50,228 bases of DNA from an uncultured Burkholderiales bacterium (lineage in GTDB: Bacteria > Pseudomonadota > Gammaproteobacteria > Burkholderiales > Casimicrobiaceae), in NCBI GenBank assembly GCA_937944385.1, contig CALDYQ010000037.1:1-50228 (forward strand), read 5' to 3'. Position 1 is the first letter of the stretch, and the number at the start of each line of letters is the position of its first letter. The notes beneath the pieces are model-generated. The model worked only from the letters and a program-made list of their open reading frames with translations, was not told the origin of the DNA and made no database searches. Position numbers and translations under genes: made by a program. This document shows, one piece after another, positions 16,701 to 28,863 of the stretch.

Positions 16701-17358
16701 AGACGACGCTGCGCTCGGTGAAGCCACGCGCCAGAGCCTCAGGAACGAGTCCTATGCGGTGGATTGGGTCAGCGAGGGCGAACGCGCGTTGAGCGCGATC
16801 GAGTCTGCGCCCTACGATCTGATCATCCTCGACCTCGGACTGCCGCGCATGAGCGGACTCGCGGTGCTGCGGGTGCTGCGAGCACGCGGTGATCCCAAAG
16901 CGGCGACCCCTGTACTCATCACCACCGCGCGCGACGCGGTGACCGATCGGGTCGAGGGGCTCGATGCCGGGGCCGATGATTACCTGGTCAAACCGTTCGC
17001 CGTATCTGAGCTACACGCGCGGGTTCGGGCATTGATCCGTCGTCGAAATGCGGCCGCTTCGAGCGAACTGGTCCACGGCCGGTTGCGCTTCGACCAGGTG
17101 TCTCGGCAGGCCCGTGCTGACGACCAGCCGCTCGAGCTCTCTGCCCGTGAGGCGGGCATCCTCGAAGTGCTCCTTCTGCGCGCCGGCCGTGCGGTGAGTA
17201 AGGAGCAACTGTTGGAGAGCCTCTGCGCGTGGGACACCGACATCTCCCTAAACGCCATCGAGGTCTACGTCCATCGCTTGAGAAAGAAGCTCGAGGTGGC
17301 CGGCATCGAGGTGCGTACGTTCCGCGGGCTGGGCTACTGTATCGAAAAGCCGCAATGA
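16681..17358 (+). CDS. OmpR-family response regulator (TctD/QseB-like)
   Basis: A 225-residue regulator. The receiver domain has the acidic pair Glu7-Asp8/Asp9, phospho-acceptor Asp51 (LIILDLGLP), a Thr switch and Lys102-type VKPF; the C-terminal winged helix ends in VYVHRLRKKLE...RTFRGLGYCIEKP. It is followed by its sensor kinase 62 bases downstream. TctD regulators control carboxylate uptake genes. Here the TRAP transporter 4.7 kb downstream on the same strand is a candidate target, which is inference. Confidence 0.92.
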   Translation: MRILLVEDDAALGEATRQSLRNESYAVDWVSEGERALSAIESAPYDLIILDLGLPRMSGLAVLRVLRARGDPKAATPVLITTARDAVTDRVEGLDAGADDYLVKPFAVSELHARVRALIRRRNAAASSELVHGRLRFDQVSRQARADDQPLELSAREAGILEVLLLRAGRAVSKEQLLESLCAWDTDISLNAIEVYVHRLRKKLEVAGIEVRTFRGLGYCIEKPQ

Positions 17359-17419
17359 GGCGGTGCAGGCCGAAGACCGCGCCGAGCCACTGGCAAATTT
17401 GCACAGGGCGGGCGGCGCG

Positions 17420-18850
17420 ATGAGTTTCGTCGCCCGCCTTCTCGAGTGGCTCGTCGGACCGCTACTCTTTGTCTGGCTCATCAGCCTCGGAGCCACCTTT
17501 CTCACGGCACGGGACATCGTCGAGCGCGCGCTCGATGACCGTTTGAATACCGTCGCCCATGTGCTGCGTGATCACATCTACCGCGACCAGATCGCGCAGG
17601 GATTGCCAGAGCAAATGAACCCATCCACGTTGCGCTGGCTGAATGCGCATGTCGACTATCCAATTTCCTATTTGATCGGGTTCGAGTCGGGCCCGGTGCT
17701 CGCGGGTGACGATGCGCTCGTCCCCTATCTCTCGATTACGGATTCGCCGGTTCTCGAACTGCCGGAGCGGCTGGACGATCGTTTACTGCGCGGCTTCAAT
17801 GCCGCGCGGGGCGACCATTTCGTGCGGGTCCTCAGGGCACGGATTGATCGGATCGGTACGCGCAACGTCTTTCTCGTGCTGACCCAGGCCCGTGATCGCG
17901 AAGACGGCCTGCTGCGCTCGATCATGCTGCGCGAGGCGATGCCGCAATCACTCGTGCTGGTCGCCTCGATGTTTCTCATCTGGTTTGGCGTGCGCTATGC
18001 CTCGCGTCCGATGCACCAGTTGAAACGCGAGATCGACAGCCGCGTAGCCGACGATCTCCGGCCAATCTCCCCAGCCTCTGCACCAGCGGAGCTATCGCCC
18101 CTGATCAATTCGATCAATGCCTTCATGAAGCGTCTTGCCGTGGCGCGCGATGCGCATCAGCGCTTCATCGCCGATGCCGCGCATCAGCTGCGCACACCGC
18201 TCGCGACACTGCGTACGCAGGTGGAGGTGGTGCAGAATGCGGCAAGCGAGGCGGAGCGTCACCAGGCGCTCACCTCGCTCGACCGGACGATCGAGCGCGT
18301 GAGCCGACTCTCCGCGCAGATGCTCTCGCTCGCCCGCGCGGAGAGCTCATCGGTCACCGGCGAGCTGACCGAGATCGATCTGGTCGACACCTGCGCCGAG
18401 GTGGCGCAGGACAGCCTGACCGCGGCGATGGGCAAGTCGATCGATCTGGAATTCGTGCGTCCGGCCCGCCGCGTGAGGCTGCGCGCGGAACCCACGCTGC
18501 TCGGGGAATGCGTGCGCAACCTGCTCGAGAACGCCATCAAGTACGCCCCGACGGACGGCAGCGTCCGGCTTGCGGTACACGCCGATCCGCCCCGCATCGT
18601 GGTCGAGGACAGCGGCCCGGGCATCGATCCTGCCGATCGCGAGCGCATCTTCGCCCCGTTTGCACGCACACCGCGTCAGGATCCGAGTTCGGGGCATTGG
18701 GTGGCGGGCAGCGGGCTCGGTCTGGCCATCGTGCGCGAGGTCGCCATGCTGCACCGAGCGCGGCTGGAGATCGAACGCAGCGACCTGGGCGGCGCGCGCT
18801 TCGTTCTGACCTTTCCGCGCGAGGAGCGCGACGTCTTCAGCCTCCAGTAG
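17420..18850 (+). CDS. Sensor histidine kinase (TctE/QseC-like)
   Basis: A 476-residue inner-membrane kinase. A first membrane segment at about 10-30, a roughly 130-residue periplasmic sensor region of the 2CSK_N type, a second segment near 180-195, and then HisKA with phospho-accepting His about residue 254 (DAAHQLRTPLA). The HATPase has N-box VRNLLENAIKYAP, G1 VEDSGPGID and G2 GSGLGLAIV. The ATG at 17420 is preferred to an upstream in-frame ATG at 17363. The ligand is unknown. Its 3' end overlaps the convergent FHA gene by 14 bases. Confidence 0.92.
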   Translation: MSFVARLLEWLVGPLLFVWLISLGATFLTARDIVERALDDRLNTVAHVLRDHIYRDQIAQGLPEQMNPSTLRWLNAHVDYPISYLIGFESGPVLAGDDALVPYLSITDSPVLELPERLDDRLLRGFNAARGDHFVRVLRARIDRIGTRNVFLVLTQARDREDGLLRSIMLREAMPQSLVLVASMFLIWFGVRYASRPMHQLKREIDSRVADDLRPISPASAPAELSPLINSINAFMKRLAVARDAHQRFIADAAHQLRTPLATLRTQVEVVQNAASEAERHQALTSLDRTIERVSRLSAQMLSLARAESSSVTGELTEIDLVDTCAEVAQDSLTAAMGKSIDLEFVRPARRVRLRAEPTLLGECVRNLLENAIKYAPTDGSVRLAVHADPPRIVVEDSGPGIDPADRERIFAPFARTPRQDPSSGHWVAGSGLGLAIVREVAMLHRARLEIERSDLGGARFVLTFPREERDVFSLQ

Positions 18851-19547
18851 TCGGCGCCGTCGGAGCGAGACTCACCTCGAAGCGCAGCTGCACACCGATC
18901 AACTCGATCACGTCCCCGGCGATCAGGTCGCGCTCACCGACGAGCGACTCCCCATTCACCGAAGCGGCAATCGCGCCCTCCCGCTGCGTCAGGCACCAGG
19001 TGGGGCCCGGGGTGCGGCGGATCTCGATCACCTGCTTGCCAGCCTTCCCGAGGGAGGTGACCTCCTGCGACAGCGAGAAGCGTTTCCCCTGCCCCGGGCC
19101 GGTGAGCACCGTGACGGCGGCAGTCAACGGCTCTTCACGCACGCGGATCGGCACGTGGATCGCGGTGGTTGGCTCGGTCTTGACCGTCTCGACGGCCGGA
19201 GCCGGTTGCGAGAACGGCTCCACCGGTTTGCCCTGCACGAACTGGTTCGCGGTGTCGAGATCGGCGAAATACATCAGGCGCTCGCGGCCCACCTCGATCT
19301 GGTCACCATGCCGGAGCGGCCGGACACTGTCGATCCGGCGACCGTTCACGCGGGTACCGTTCGAGCTCTTCAGATCCTCGATGGTCGCCACATCCCCGAG
19401 GACACGGATCAGCGCGTGCTCCGAGCTCACGGCCGGGTGCTTGATGCGCACGTCGCAGCGCGAGCCGCGCCCGATCAGCGACTGTTCGGCCTTGAGCGGA
19501 AATTCGACGATCGTGGTGTCCGGCTGCAACCAGAAAAGACGCGGCAT
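18837..19547 (-). CDS. Protein with two FHA-like domains
   Basis: A 236-residue protein. Domain 1 (about 10-85) is a complete phosphothreonine-binding FHA domain: Gly26-Arg27, Ser41/Ser42 and His44 (SSEH), and Asn63 (SSNGTRVNG). After a Pro/Thr linker, domain 2 (about 135-230) keeps the FHA skeleton (GKRFSL, VNGESL, AGDVIEL, LRFEV) but lacks the Arg, Ser and His that bind phosphate. No membrane segment or signal peptide. It follows the PP2C phosphatase on the same strand, so the two probably act on the same Ser/Thr phosphorylation pathway. No kinase gene is in the window. An in-frame ATG at 19643 was rejected because it lies within the PP2C gene and extends past the FHA fold. Confidence 0.88.
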   Translation of the reverse strand: MPRLFWLQPDTTIVEFPLKAEQSLIGRGSRCDVRIKHPAVSSEHALIRVLGDVATIEDLKSSNGTRVNGRRIDSVRPLRHGDQIEVGRERLMYFADLDTANQFVQGKPVEPFSQPAPAVETVKTEPTTAIHVPIRVREEPLTAAVTVLTGPGQGKRFSLSQEVTSLGKAGKQVIEIRRTPGPTWCLTQREGAIAASVNGESLVGERDLIAGDVIELIGVQLRFEVSLAPTAPTTGG

Positions 19548-19590
19548 GACGATACCCCAATGCGCTTCCTGCGTGGATTCTCGAATGGCT

Positions 19591-20439
19591 CTATCGGGCC
19601 GCTTCGGTGGGCTTGACCAGACGCTGCCACCATGCGTCGGCATGTTCCGGCGAACCGACCCGACCCAGGATCACCGAAATATTGTCGCGCCCCCCGGCCT
19701 TGTTCGCCAAGTCGACGAGCGCATCGACCGTCGCCTCGAGATCCTCCCCCGCTGCCAGCGTCTTCGTCATCCGGTCGACATCCACCATGTCCGAAAGTCC
19801 ATCCGAGCAGAGCAGGAAGACGTCGCCGACACGGGTCCGAAATTCCTGCACATCGGCCTGCGCGAGCGAATTGATGCCGAGCGCGCGCGTGATCAGGTTC
19901 TTCTGGTGCGAACGCGCTGCCTCGTCCTCGGTCATGAGCCCGCGCGCGACCTGCTCCTGGACGTAGGAGTGGTCGCGGGTCAACTGCTTGAGTTTCCCGT
20001 CGCGAAACCGATAGCAGCGCGAATCCCCCACGTGCGCGATGCCCACCTTACCGTCGTAGAAGCGCGCGGCAACCACGGTCGTGCCCATGCCCGCAAGCTC
20101 CGGCTTGCCCATCGCCATCGCGCAGATGCGGTTGTTCGCCTTCTCGATCGCAAGCTGCATCTGGCGCATGGCCACCGAGATTCCGGCATCCGGATCGATC
20201 CTGGCGAGCGCCTCGTCGGAGGTTGGCCCTTCCCGGCAAGTCTCGGCAATCACGTTGACCGCGAGTTCACTTGCGACCTCGCCCGCCTGGTAGCCCCCCA
20301 TGCCGTCGGCCAGCACCATGATCCGGTGCGCCGCATCGAGATAGGTGGCGTCCTCGTTGTGCGCGCGCATGCGCCCGACATCCGTGCGTCGGGCGAAGCT
20401 CCACGGAACACGGCGTGGGTCGGAAACCGATTGGACCAT
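19591..20439 (-). CDS. PP2C-family Ser/Thr protein phosphatase
   Basis: A 282-residue Mn/Mg-dependent phosphatase of the Stp/PrpC type. The metal ligands are in RAHNEDA (Asp30) and VLADGMGGYQAGE (Asp45), with AHVGDSRCYRF, LCSDGLSD and GGRDNISVILG following in the usual order. No membrane segment is seen, so it is probably cytoplasmic. It sits 17 bases after ybaK and 43 before the FHA gene. The ATG at 20439 was chosen because the reading frame upstream crosses ybaK and has no PP2C features. Confidence 0.93.
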   Translation of the reverse strand: MVQSVSDPRRVPWSFARRTDVGRMRAHNEDATYLDAAHRIMVLADGMGGYQAGEVASELAVNVIAETCREGPTSDEALARIDPDAGISVAMRQMQLAIEKANNRICAMAMGKPELAGMGTTVVAARFYDGKVGIAHVGDSRCYRFRDGKLKQLTRDHSYVQEQVARGLMTEDEAARSHQKNLITRALGINSLAQADVQEFRTRVGDVFLLCSDGLSDMVDVDRMTKTLAAGEDLEATVDALVDLANKAGGRDNISVILGRVGSPEHADAWWQRLVKPTEAAR

Positions 20440-20456
20440 GCGGGAAATGTAGCGAA

Positions 20457-20942
20457 TCAGGCCCTTGAATCGACCAGCCTGGCCGAGAGAGCAGCGAGCG
20501 CGGCGCGCGGGTCGAGTTCCACCAAGAAGCCTCGATGCCCGCCATTCAGAAACATCCGGGGAAGCGCCTCGATCGAGCGCTCGGCATAGATCGGCAGCGG
20601 TTTTCTCGTGCCGAACGGCGAGGTGCCGCCGACCTTGTAGCCAGTGTGCCGAAAGGCAATCTCCGGCTCGCACGGGCGCACGCTCTTGACGCCGAGATGA
20701 CGGGCGAGATTCTTCAGCGAGATCTCCTGATCGCCATGCTGCAGGCAGATGAGCGGCACGCGGGCGTCGGTCTCGAGCACGATGGTCTTGACGACCTCAT
20801 GTTCATCGACGCCGAGGCAGGCCGCAGAATGCGCCGTGCCGCCGCGATCCACGTAGTCGTAGAGGTGCGGCACGAAGGAAAGCTTCGCCGCGCGCAACGC
20901 GCGAACGGCCGTGGTGACGGGGTAATCGTTTGGCTTGGTCAT
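20457..20942 (-). CDS. ybaK: Cys-tRNA(Pro) deacylase YbaK
   Basis: A 161-residue trans-editing enzyme of the YbaK/EbsC type that hydrolyses Cys mischarged on tRNA(Pro). The sequence shows the family's HEVVKTIVLE with its catalytic Lys, the central LARHLGVKSVRPC region, and the hallmark GGTSPFGTRKPLPIY. It is 19 bases from the xerD stop and followed closely by the PP2C gene. Confidence 0.94.
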   Translation of the reverse strand: MTKPNDYPVTTAVRALRAAKLSFVPHLYDYVDRGGTAHSAACLGVDEHEVVKTIVLETDARVPLICLQHGDQEISLKNLARHLGVKSVRPCEPEIAFRHTGYKVGGTSPFGTRKPLPIYAERSIEALPRMFLNGGHRGFLVELDPRAALAALSARLVDSRA

Positions 20943-20961
20943 CGGATCGGGGGCGGAACGC

Positions 20962-21882
20962 TCAACGACCCCGCGGGTGGTGCGCGGCGTGAATCGCCTT
21001 CAACCGTGCCCGCGCGACATGCGTGTAGATCTGGGTCGTCGTGATGTCGGCGTGACCGAGCAGCAATTGCACCACACGCAGGTCGGCGCCGTGGTTCAAG
21101 AGGTGTGTAGCAAAGGCGTGCCTGAGGGTGTGCGGCGAAAGTGCGGCCGGGTCGATACCCGCGAGGACGGCGTAGCGTTTGATCATCTGCCAGAACGCCT
21201 GCCGGGTCATGGGCTCGCCTCGGGCCGTGAGAAACACGAACTCGCTCGGGGGATGCCCGTCAAGAAGCGCCCGACGTGCGCCCGCGAGATAGCCCCGAAG
21301 CGCGGTCACGGCAGCCTCCCCAAGCGGCACGAGGCGCTCCTTGTTGCCCTTGCCGACGATCTTCACGAGACCCTGATCGAGCGACACCTGCACGAGGCGC
21401 AGCCCCACGAGCTCGCTCACGCGCAGGCCGGACGCATAGAGGGTTTCGAGCATCGCCCGGTCGCGCTCTGCACGCGGCTCCTCTCCGGTGGGCGCCGCAA
21501 GCAGCGCCTCGACCTGGGCCTCGGTCAAGGTCTTGGGCAGGCGCCGCTCGCGTGCGGGCGGCTCGATCTGCGCCGAGGGATCATCGGCCCTCTGGCCCGT
21601 CTCGACGAGCCAGCGGAAGAATCGGCGCACGGTCGAGAGCCGTCGCCGCACCGAGGCAGGCCGCGCCCGCTCGGCATACTGCGCGGCAAGGTAGCGCTCG
21701 AGCGCGGGCCGCCCGACCGTGCTCACGGCCAGTCCCTCGCGTGCGAGCCAGCGCAGGAGCCGCTCCATGTCCTGCCGGTAGCTCGCAAGTGTGGCCTGCG
21801 ACAGCCCGTCGGTGAGCCAAAGGTGGTCGGTGAAGCGGTCGACGAGCTCGGTGTCGATCGCCGGGTGCGGTTTTCCAGTCAT
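20962..21882 (-). CDS. xerD: Tyrosine recombinase XerD
   Basis: A 306-residue tyrosine recombinase that acts with XerC at dif to resolve chromosome dimers. The N-terminal SAM-like domain (1-100) is followed by the catalytic domain with Arg154, Lys178, His251, Arg254, His277 and the nucleophile Tyr286 (TTTQIYTHV). The family-typical DIERLLRWL-like helix and LSPHTLRHAFATHLL are present. The ATG at 21882 gives the normal length. Confidence 0.95.
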   Translation of the reverse strand: MTGKPHPAIDTELVDRFTDHLWLTDGLSQATLASYRQDMERLLRWLAREGLAVSTVGRPALERYLAAQYAERARPASVRRRLSTVRRFFRWLVETGQRADDPSAQIEPPARERRLPKTLTEAQVEALLAAPTGEEPRAERDRAMLETLYASGLRVSELVGLRLVQVSLDQGLVKIVGKGNKERLVPLGEAAVTALRGYLAGARRALLDGHPPSEFVFLTARGEPMTRQAFWQMIKRYAVLAGIDPAALSPHTLRHAFATHLLNHGADLRVVQLLLGHADITTTQIYTHVARARLKAIHAAHHPRGR

Positions 21883-22060
21883 GGCCGAAGCGAGCCAGTC
21901 GAACGAAAGCAATGGCTGCCGCGCCAGGACGCCAGCCACTGAGTGGCGGCGCTGAGTCTCGGGATCCCGAGCGGTGGCGGCATGGTGCGCATTTCCTGTA
22001 GGAGTCTACCCATCGTCTGCGCGCGCCCTGCGCGCTATCCTTGACCGATCGCGGCGCACG

Positions 22061-23098
22061 ATGCTCACCCCGCATGCCGTGTGCCCACCATCCGAACCGA
22101 GGAGAACGACGTCCACGCCCAAGACCCTGACCGCGCTCGCAGCCCTCGCGAGCCTCGTGACCCTGAACGTCCCGACCCCGAGCGCCCAGGCACAGACCAA
22201 GTGGGATCTCGCCACCGCCTACCCGGCAGGCAACTTCCACACGGTGACCATCAACGAGTTCGCTGCCGAGGTCGATCGGACCACAGGCGGAAAACTCAAG
22301 ATCACCGTGCACCCGAATGCGGCCTTGTTCAAAGCGCCCGAGATCAAGCGTGCGGTGCAGACCGGTGGCGCCCAGGCGGGCGAGATCCTGCTCGTCAACT
22401 TCCAAAACGAGTGGCCGATCTTCGGCGCCGACGGCATCCCCTTCCTCGCCGACAGCTATGAGGCGGCGATGAAGCTCTACCGCGCGCAGAAACCCATGCT
22501 CGAGAAGAAGCTGGCCGAACAGGGCCTGATGCTGCTCTACTCGGTGCCGTGGCCGCCGCAGGGGCTTTATTCCAAGCGTCCGATCGACAGCGCTGCGGAT
22601 CTCAAGGGCATCAAGTGGCGCGCCTACAGCCCGGCCACGGCCCGGATCGGCGAGCTCGTGGGCGCCCAACCCGTGACCATCCAGGCGGCGGAAGTCTCTC
22701 AGGCGTTCGCCACCGGCGTGGTCGAGTCGATGATGTCCTCGGGCGCAACAGGTTGGGATACGAAGCTCCATGAGCATGTGAAGCAGTACTACGACTTGCA
22801 GGCGTGGCTCCCGAAGAACGCCGTCATCGTGAACAAGCGCGCCTTCGATGCGCTCGACCGACCGACCCAGGACGCCGTGCTCAAGGCCGCGGCCGCGGCC
22901 GAGCAGCGCGGATGGGACGCCTCACGGCGCGCCAACACCGATACGCTCGACAAGCTGAAGGGCGGCGGCATGGCGATCCTCCCGCCTTCGGCTGCTCTCA
23001 AGAGCGACATGCAGAAGGTTGGCCAGACGCTGCTCAACGAGTGGCTCGAAAAAGCCGGCCCGGAAGGCAAGCAACTGGTTGACGCCTTCCGTCGCTAG
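22061..23098 (+). CDS. dctP: TRAP transporter substrate-binding protein DctP
   Basis: The periplasmic solute receptor. The mature part starts near QAQTKWDLATAYP and has the DctP features: FAAEVDRTTGGKLKI, the ligand-binding region with the Arg in GIKWRAYSPATARIGELVGAQPV, and ASGAT-like SSGATGWDT. From the ATG at 22061 there are 345 residues, but the signal peptide then has a long tail and no ribosome site upstream. A GAGGAG at 22099-22104 sits just before an in-frame ACG at 22109, after which a standard-length signal peptide follows. So the true start may be a mutated ATG or a rare ACG. It heads a dctPQM operon. Confidence 0.88.
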   Translation: MLTPHAVCPPSEPRRTTSTPKTLTALAALASLVTLNVPTPSAQAQTKWDLATAYPAGNFHTVTINEFAAEVDRTTGGKLKITVHPNAALFKAPEIKRAVQTGGAQAGEILLVNFQNEWPIFGADGIPFLADSYEAAMKLYRAQKPMLEKKLAEQGLMLLYSVPWPPQGLYSKRPIDSAADLKGIKWRAYSPATARIGELVGAQPVTIQAAEVSQAFATGVVESMMSSGATGWDTKLHEHVKQYYDLQAWLPKNAVIVNKRAFDALDRPTQDAVLKAAAAAEQRGWDASRRANTDTLDKLKGGGMAILPPSAALKSDMQKVGQTLLNEWLEKAGPEGKQLVDAFRR

Positions 23099-23119
23099 CA
23101 GCCCGTTCGAAGCCGCTCC

Positions 23120-23626
23120 TTGCGCTCCGCCCTGGATCGACTCTACGCCGCCTCGCTCTGGCTTGCGGCGTTCTTTCTCGTGCTCCTGCTCGTGATGGTG
23201 CTCCTAGGCATCCTCGGCCGGGAGCTTGGCTTTCATGTGCGCGGCACCGATGCCTACGCCGGCTATTTCATGGCCGGCAGCGGCTTCCTCGCGCTCGCCG
23301 CCACCTTGAAGCGCGGCGAACACATTCGCGTCGCCCTCGTGGTGGACCGCCTGCCCGCCCCGTGGCGGCGGCGCGCCCATCTGTTCGCCTTCGCCGTGGG
23401 CGCATTGCTCGCCACACTGTTCGCCTGGTTCTCGGTCCGCATGGTCTGGCAATCCTGGCAGTTCAACGATATCTCCACCGCCAACGACGCCACCCCGCTT
23501 TGGATCCCGCAGATCGCGATGGCGGTCGGTGCCATCGTGCTCGTGATCGCCTTCATCGATGAATTCGTGATCAAGCTCCGTGGCGGGGCAGCAAGCTCGC
23601 TCTGCGGTCAGGCGCGCGAAGCCTGA
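23120..23626 (+). CDS. dctQ: TRAP transporter small membrane subunit DctQ
   Basis: A 168-residue protein with four predicted membrane segments (about 8-30, 45-65, 88-110, 128-148) and the DctQ-typical charged segment LKRGEHIRVALVVDRLP. The frame opens at a TTG at 23120, the only plausible start before the first membrane segment. It is 21 bases after dctP and 18 before dctM. Confidence 0.9.
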   Translation: MRSALDRLYAASLWLAAFFLVLLLVMVLLGILGRELGFHVRGTDAYAGYFMAGSGFLALAATLKRGEHIRVALVVDRLPAPWRRRAHLFAFAVGALLATLFAWFSVRMVWQSWQFNDISTANDATPLWIPQIAMAVGAIVLVIAFIDEFVIKLRGGAASSLCGQAREA

Positions 23627-23644
23627 GCGTGTGACATACCCGAC

Positions 23645-24940
23645 ATGAGTATCCTGATCTCGGTCGTCCTCATGGTCGTGCTCTTCCTGCTGCTCGCGGG
23701 TGGCGTGACCATCGGCCTTGCTCTTGCGGGCGTGGCCTGGGTCGCGATGGAGCTTTTCTCACCGCGACCCGCGGGGGATGCCATGGCGGTGGCGATCTGG
23801 GGCTCTTCCACGAGCTGGACCTTGACCGCGCTGCCGCTCTTCGTCTGGATGGGTGAAATCCTCTTTCGCACGCGGCTGTCACAGGACATGTTCCGCGGCC
23901 TTGCGCCGTGGGTCGAGCCGCTGCCGGGGCGGCTCCTGCATACCAACGTCTTCGGCTGCGCGATCTTCGCCGCGGTATCGGGATCCTCAGCCGCGACCTG
24001 CGCCACCATCGGCAAGATGACGCTGCCCGAGCTCGCCCGCCGCGGCTATCCCGAAGGCATGGCGATCGGCACGCTCGCCGGGGCCGGCACACTCGGGCTC
24101 CTGATCCCGCCTTCGATCATCATGATCGTCTACGGGGTGGCGGCCGAGGTCTCGATCGCGAAGCTCTTCGTCGCGGGCGTGATCCCGGGCGCGCTGCTCG
24201 CCCTGCTCTTCTCGGGCTACGTGATCGGCTGGTCGCTCGTGAACCGCACTGCCATCCCGAGCGCGCGGGAACGCGTGCCCTTCTTCGAGAAGCTCCGCCG
24301 CTCGACGAGCCTGATTCCGGTCGTGCTCCTGATTGCCTTCGTCGTCGGTTCGATCTACGGCGGTTTCGCCACCGCCACCGAAGCCGCGGCGGTCGGTGTC
24401 GTGGGCGCGCTCGTGCTCGCCGCCGCCCAGCGCGCGCTCACCTGGCAGAGCTTCAGGGAGAGCCTCCTCGGTGCCACGCGCATGTACTGCATGATCGCGC
24501 TCATCCTCGCTGGGGCCGCCTTCCTCACGCTCGCCATGGGCTACCTTGGGCTGCCGCGGGCGCTCGCCGAGTTCATCCAGAGTCTGGGCCTGCCCGAGTG
24601 GGGGCTGCTTCTGGCACTCGCGCTTTTCTACATCGTGCTTGGCTGCTTTCTCGATGGCATCTCGATCATCGTGCTCACGATGGGCGTGATCCTCCCCACG
24701 GTGCAGGCCGCCGGCATCGATCTGATCTGGTTCGGCATCTTCGTCACGATCGTCGTGGAGATGGCGCAGATCACCCCGCCCGTCGGCTTCAATCTCTTCG
24801 TGCTGCAAGGCATGACCGGGCGGCAGATTCCCTACATTGCGCGGGTAACCGCCCCGATGTTCGTGCTCATGTGCATGGCCCTCGCGCTGATCTATTTTTT
24901 TCCGGCGCTCGTGACCTGGCTGCCCGGGCAGATGAAATGA
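23645..24940 (+). CDS. dctM: TRAP transporter large membrane subunit DctM
   Basis: A 431-residue, many-helix protein carrying substrate through the inner membrane with Na+ or H+. Family marks include the AVSGSSAATCATIGKMTLPELARRGY region, AGTLGLLIPPSIIMIVYGV, and the C-terminal LDGISIIVLTMGVILPTV and TPPVGFNLFVLQGMTG segments. The stop (TGA at 24938-24940) overlaps the ATG of the short broken ORF that follows. Confidence 0.96.
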   Translation: MSILISVVLMVVLFLLLAGGVTIGLALAGVAWVAMELFSPRPAGDAMAVAIWGSSTSWTLTALPLFVWMGEILFRTRLSQDMFRGLAPWVEPLPGRLLHTNVFGCAIFAAVSGSSAATCATIGKMTLPELARRGYPEGMAIGTLAGAGTLGLLIPPSIIMIVYGVAAEVSIAKLFVAGVIPGALLALLFSGYVIGWSLVNRTAIPSARERVPFFEKLRRSTSLIPVVLLIAFVVGSIYGGFATATEAAAVGVVGALVLAAAQRALTWQSFRESLLGATRMYCMIALILAGAAFLTLAMGYLGLPRALAEFIQSLGLPEWGLLLALALFYIVLGCFLDGISIIVLTMGVILPTVQAAGIDLIWFGIFVTIVVEMAQITPPVGFNLFVLQGMTGRQIPYIARVTAPMFVLMCMALALIYFFPALVTWLPGQMK

Positions 24941-25149
24941 GCCAAGACACACGCATCCTTCACCGGAGCCTGCACTGGATGCCGCCCCGCGCGGTGGCCG
25001 CCCAGGGCATCGAGATCGAGCACCCGCCGGACGACGTCGAACGTCGCCCGTAGCGCGGTGGCGAGAGCTTCGCCCACGACTGGGTACGCACGGTCGGCAG
25101 CGATGCCACCGAGCTGTTCCTGCCCTACTTCTTCCCCGCCCTGCGCTGA
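24937..25149 (+). pseudogene. Broken short ORF; start resembles a class III aminotransferase
   Basis: An ATG overlapping the dctM stop opens 38 codons, then an in-frame TAG at 25051-25053, then 31 more codons in the same frame to TGA 25147-25149. The first part includes [20 protein letters not shown], which resembles the N-terminal strand of class III aminotransferases that carry R-x-LHR...PPxAV; the body of such an enzyme is missing. The second part (starting [15 protein letters not shown]) I do not recognise. The likely reading is an internally deleted, stop-containing gene between dctM and the oxoprolinase. Recognition of the family is from memory and moderate. Confidence 0.5.
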
Positions 25150-25162
25150 TATCTTCACCCTC

Positions 25163-28792
<3,630 letters not shown>

Positions 28793-28863
28793 GGGCGCGG
28801 CACGGGCAAGGCCACGCTACAAGCGATGGCCGCGTACCGAGGCCGCCCTGATTTGCGTGCCGC

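Noticed and set aside
22061-22160. Twin-arginine signal in DctP (PRRTTST)
   Set aside because: The residues after RR are not the hydrophobic/Lys pattern of a Tat motif, and DctP proteins use Sec.
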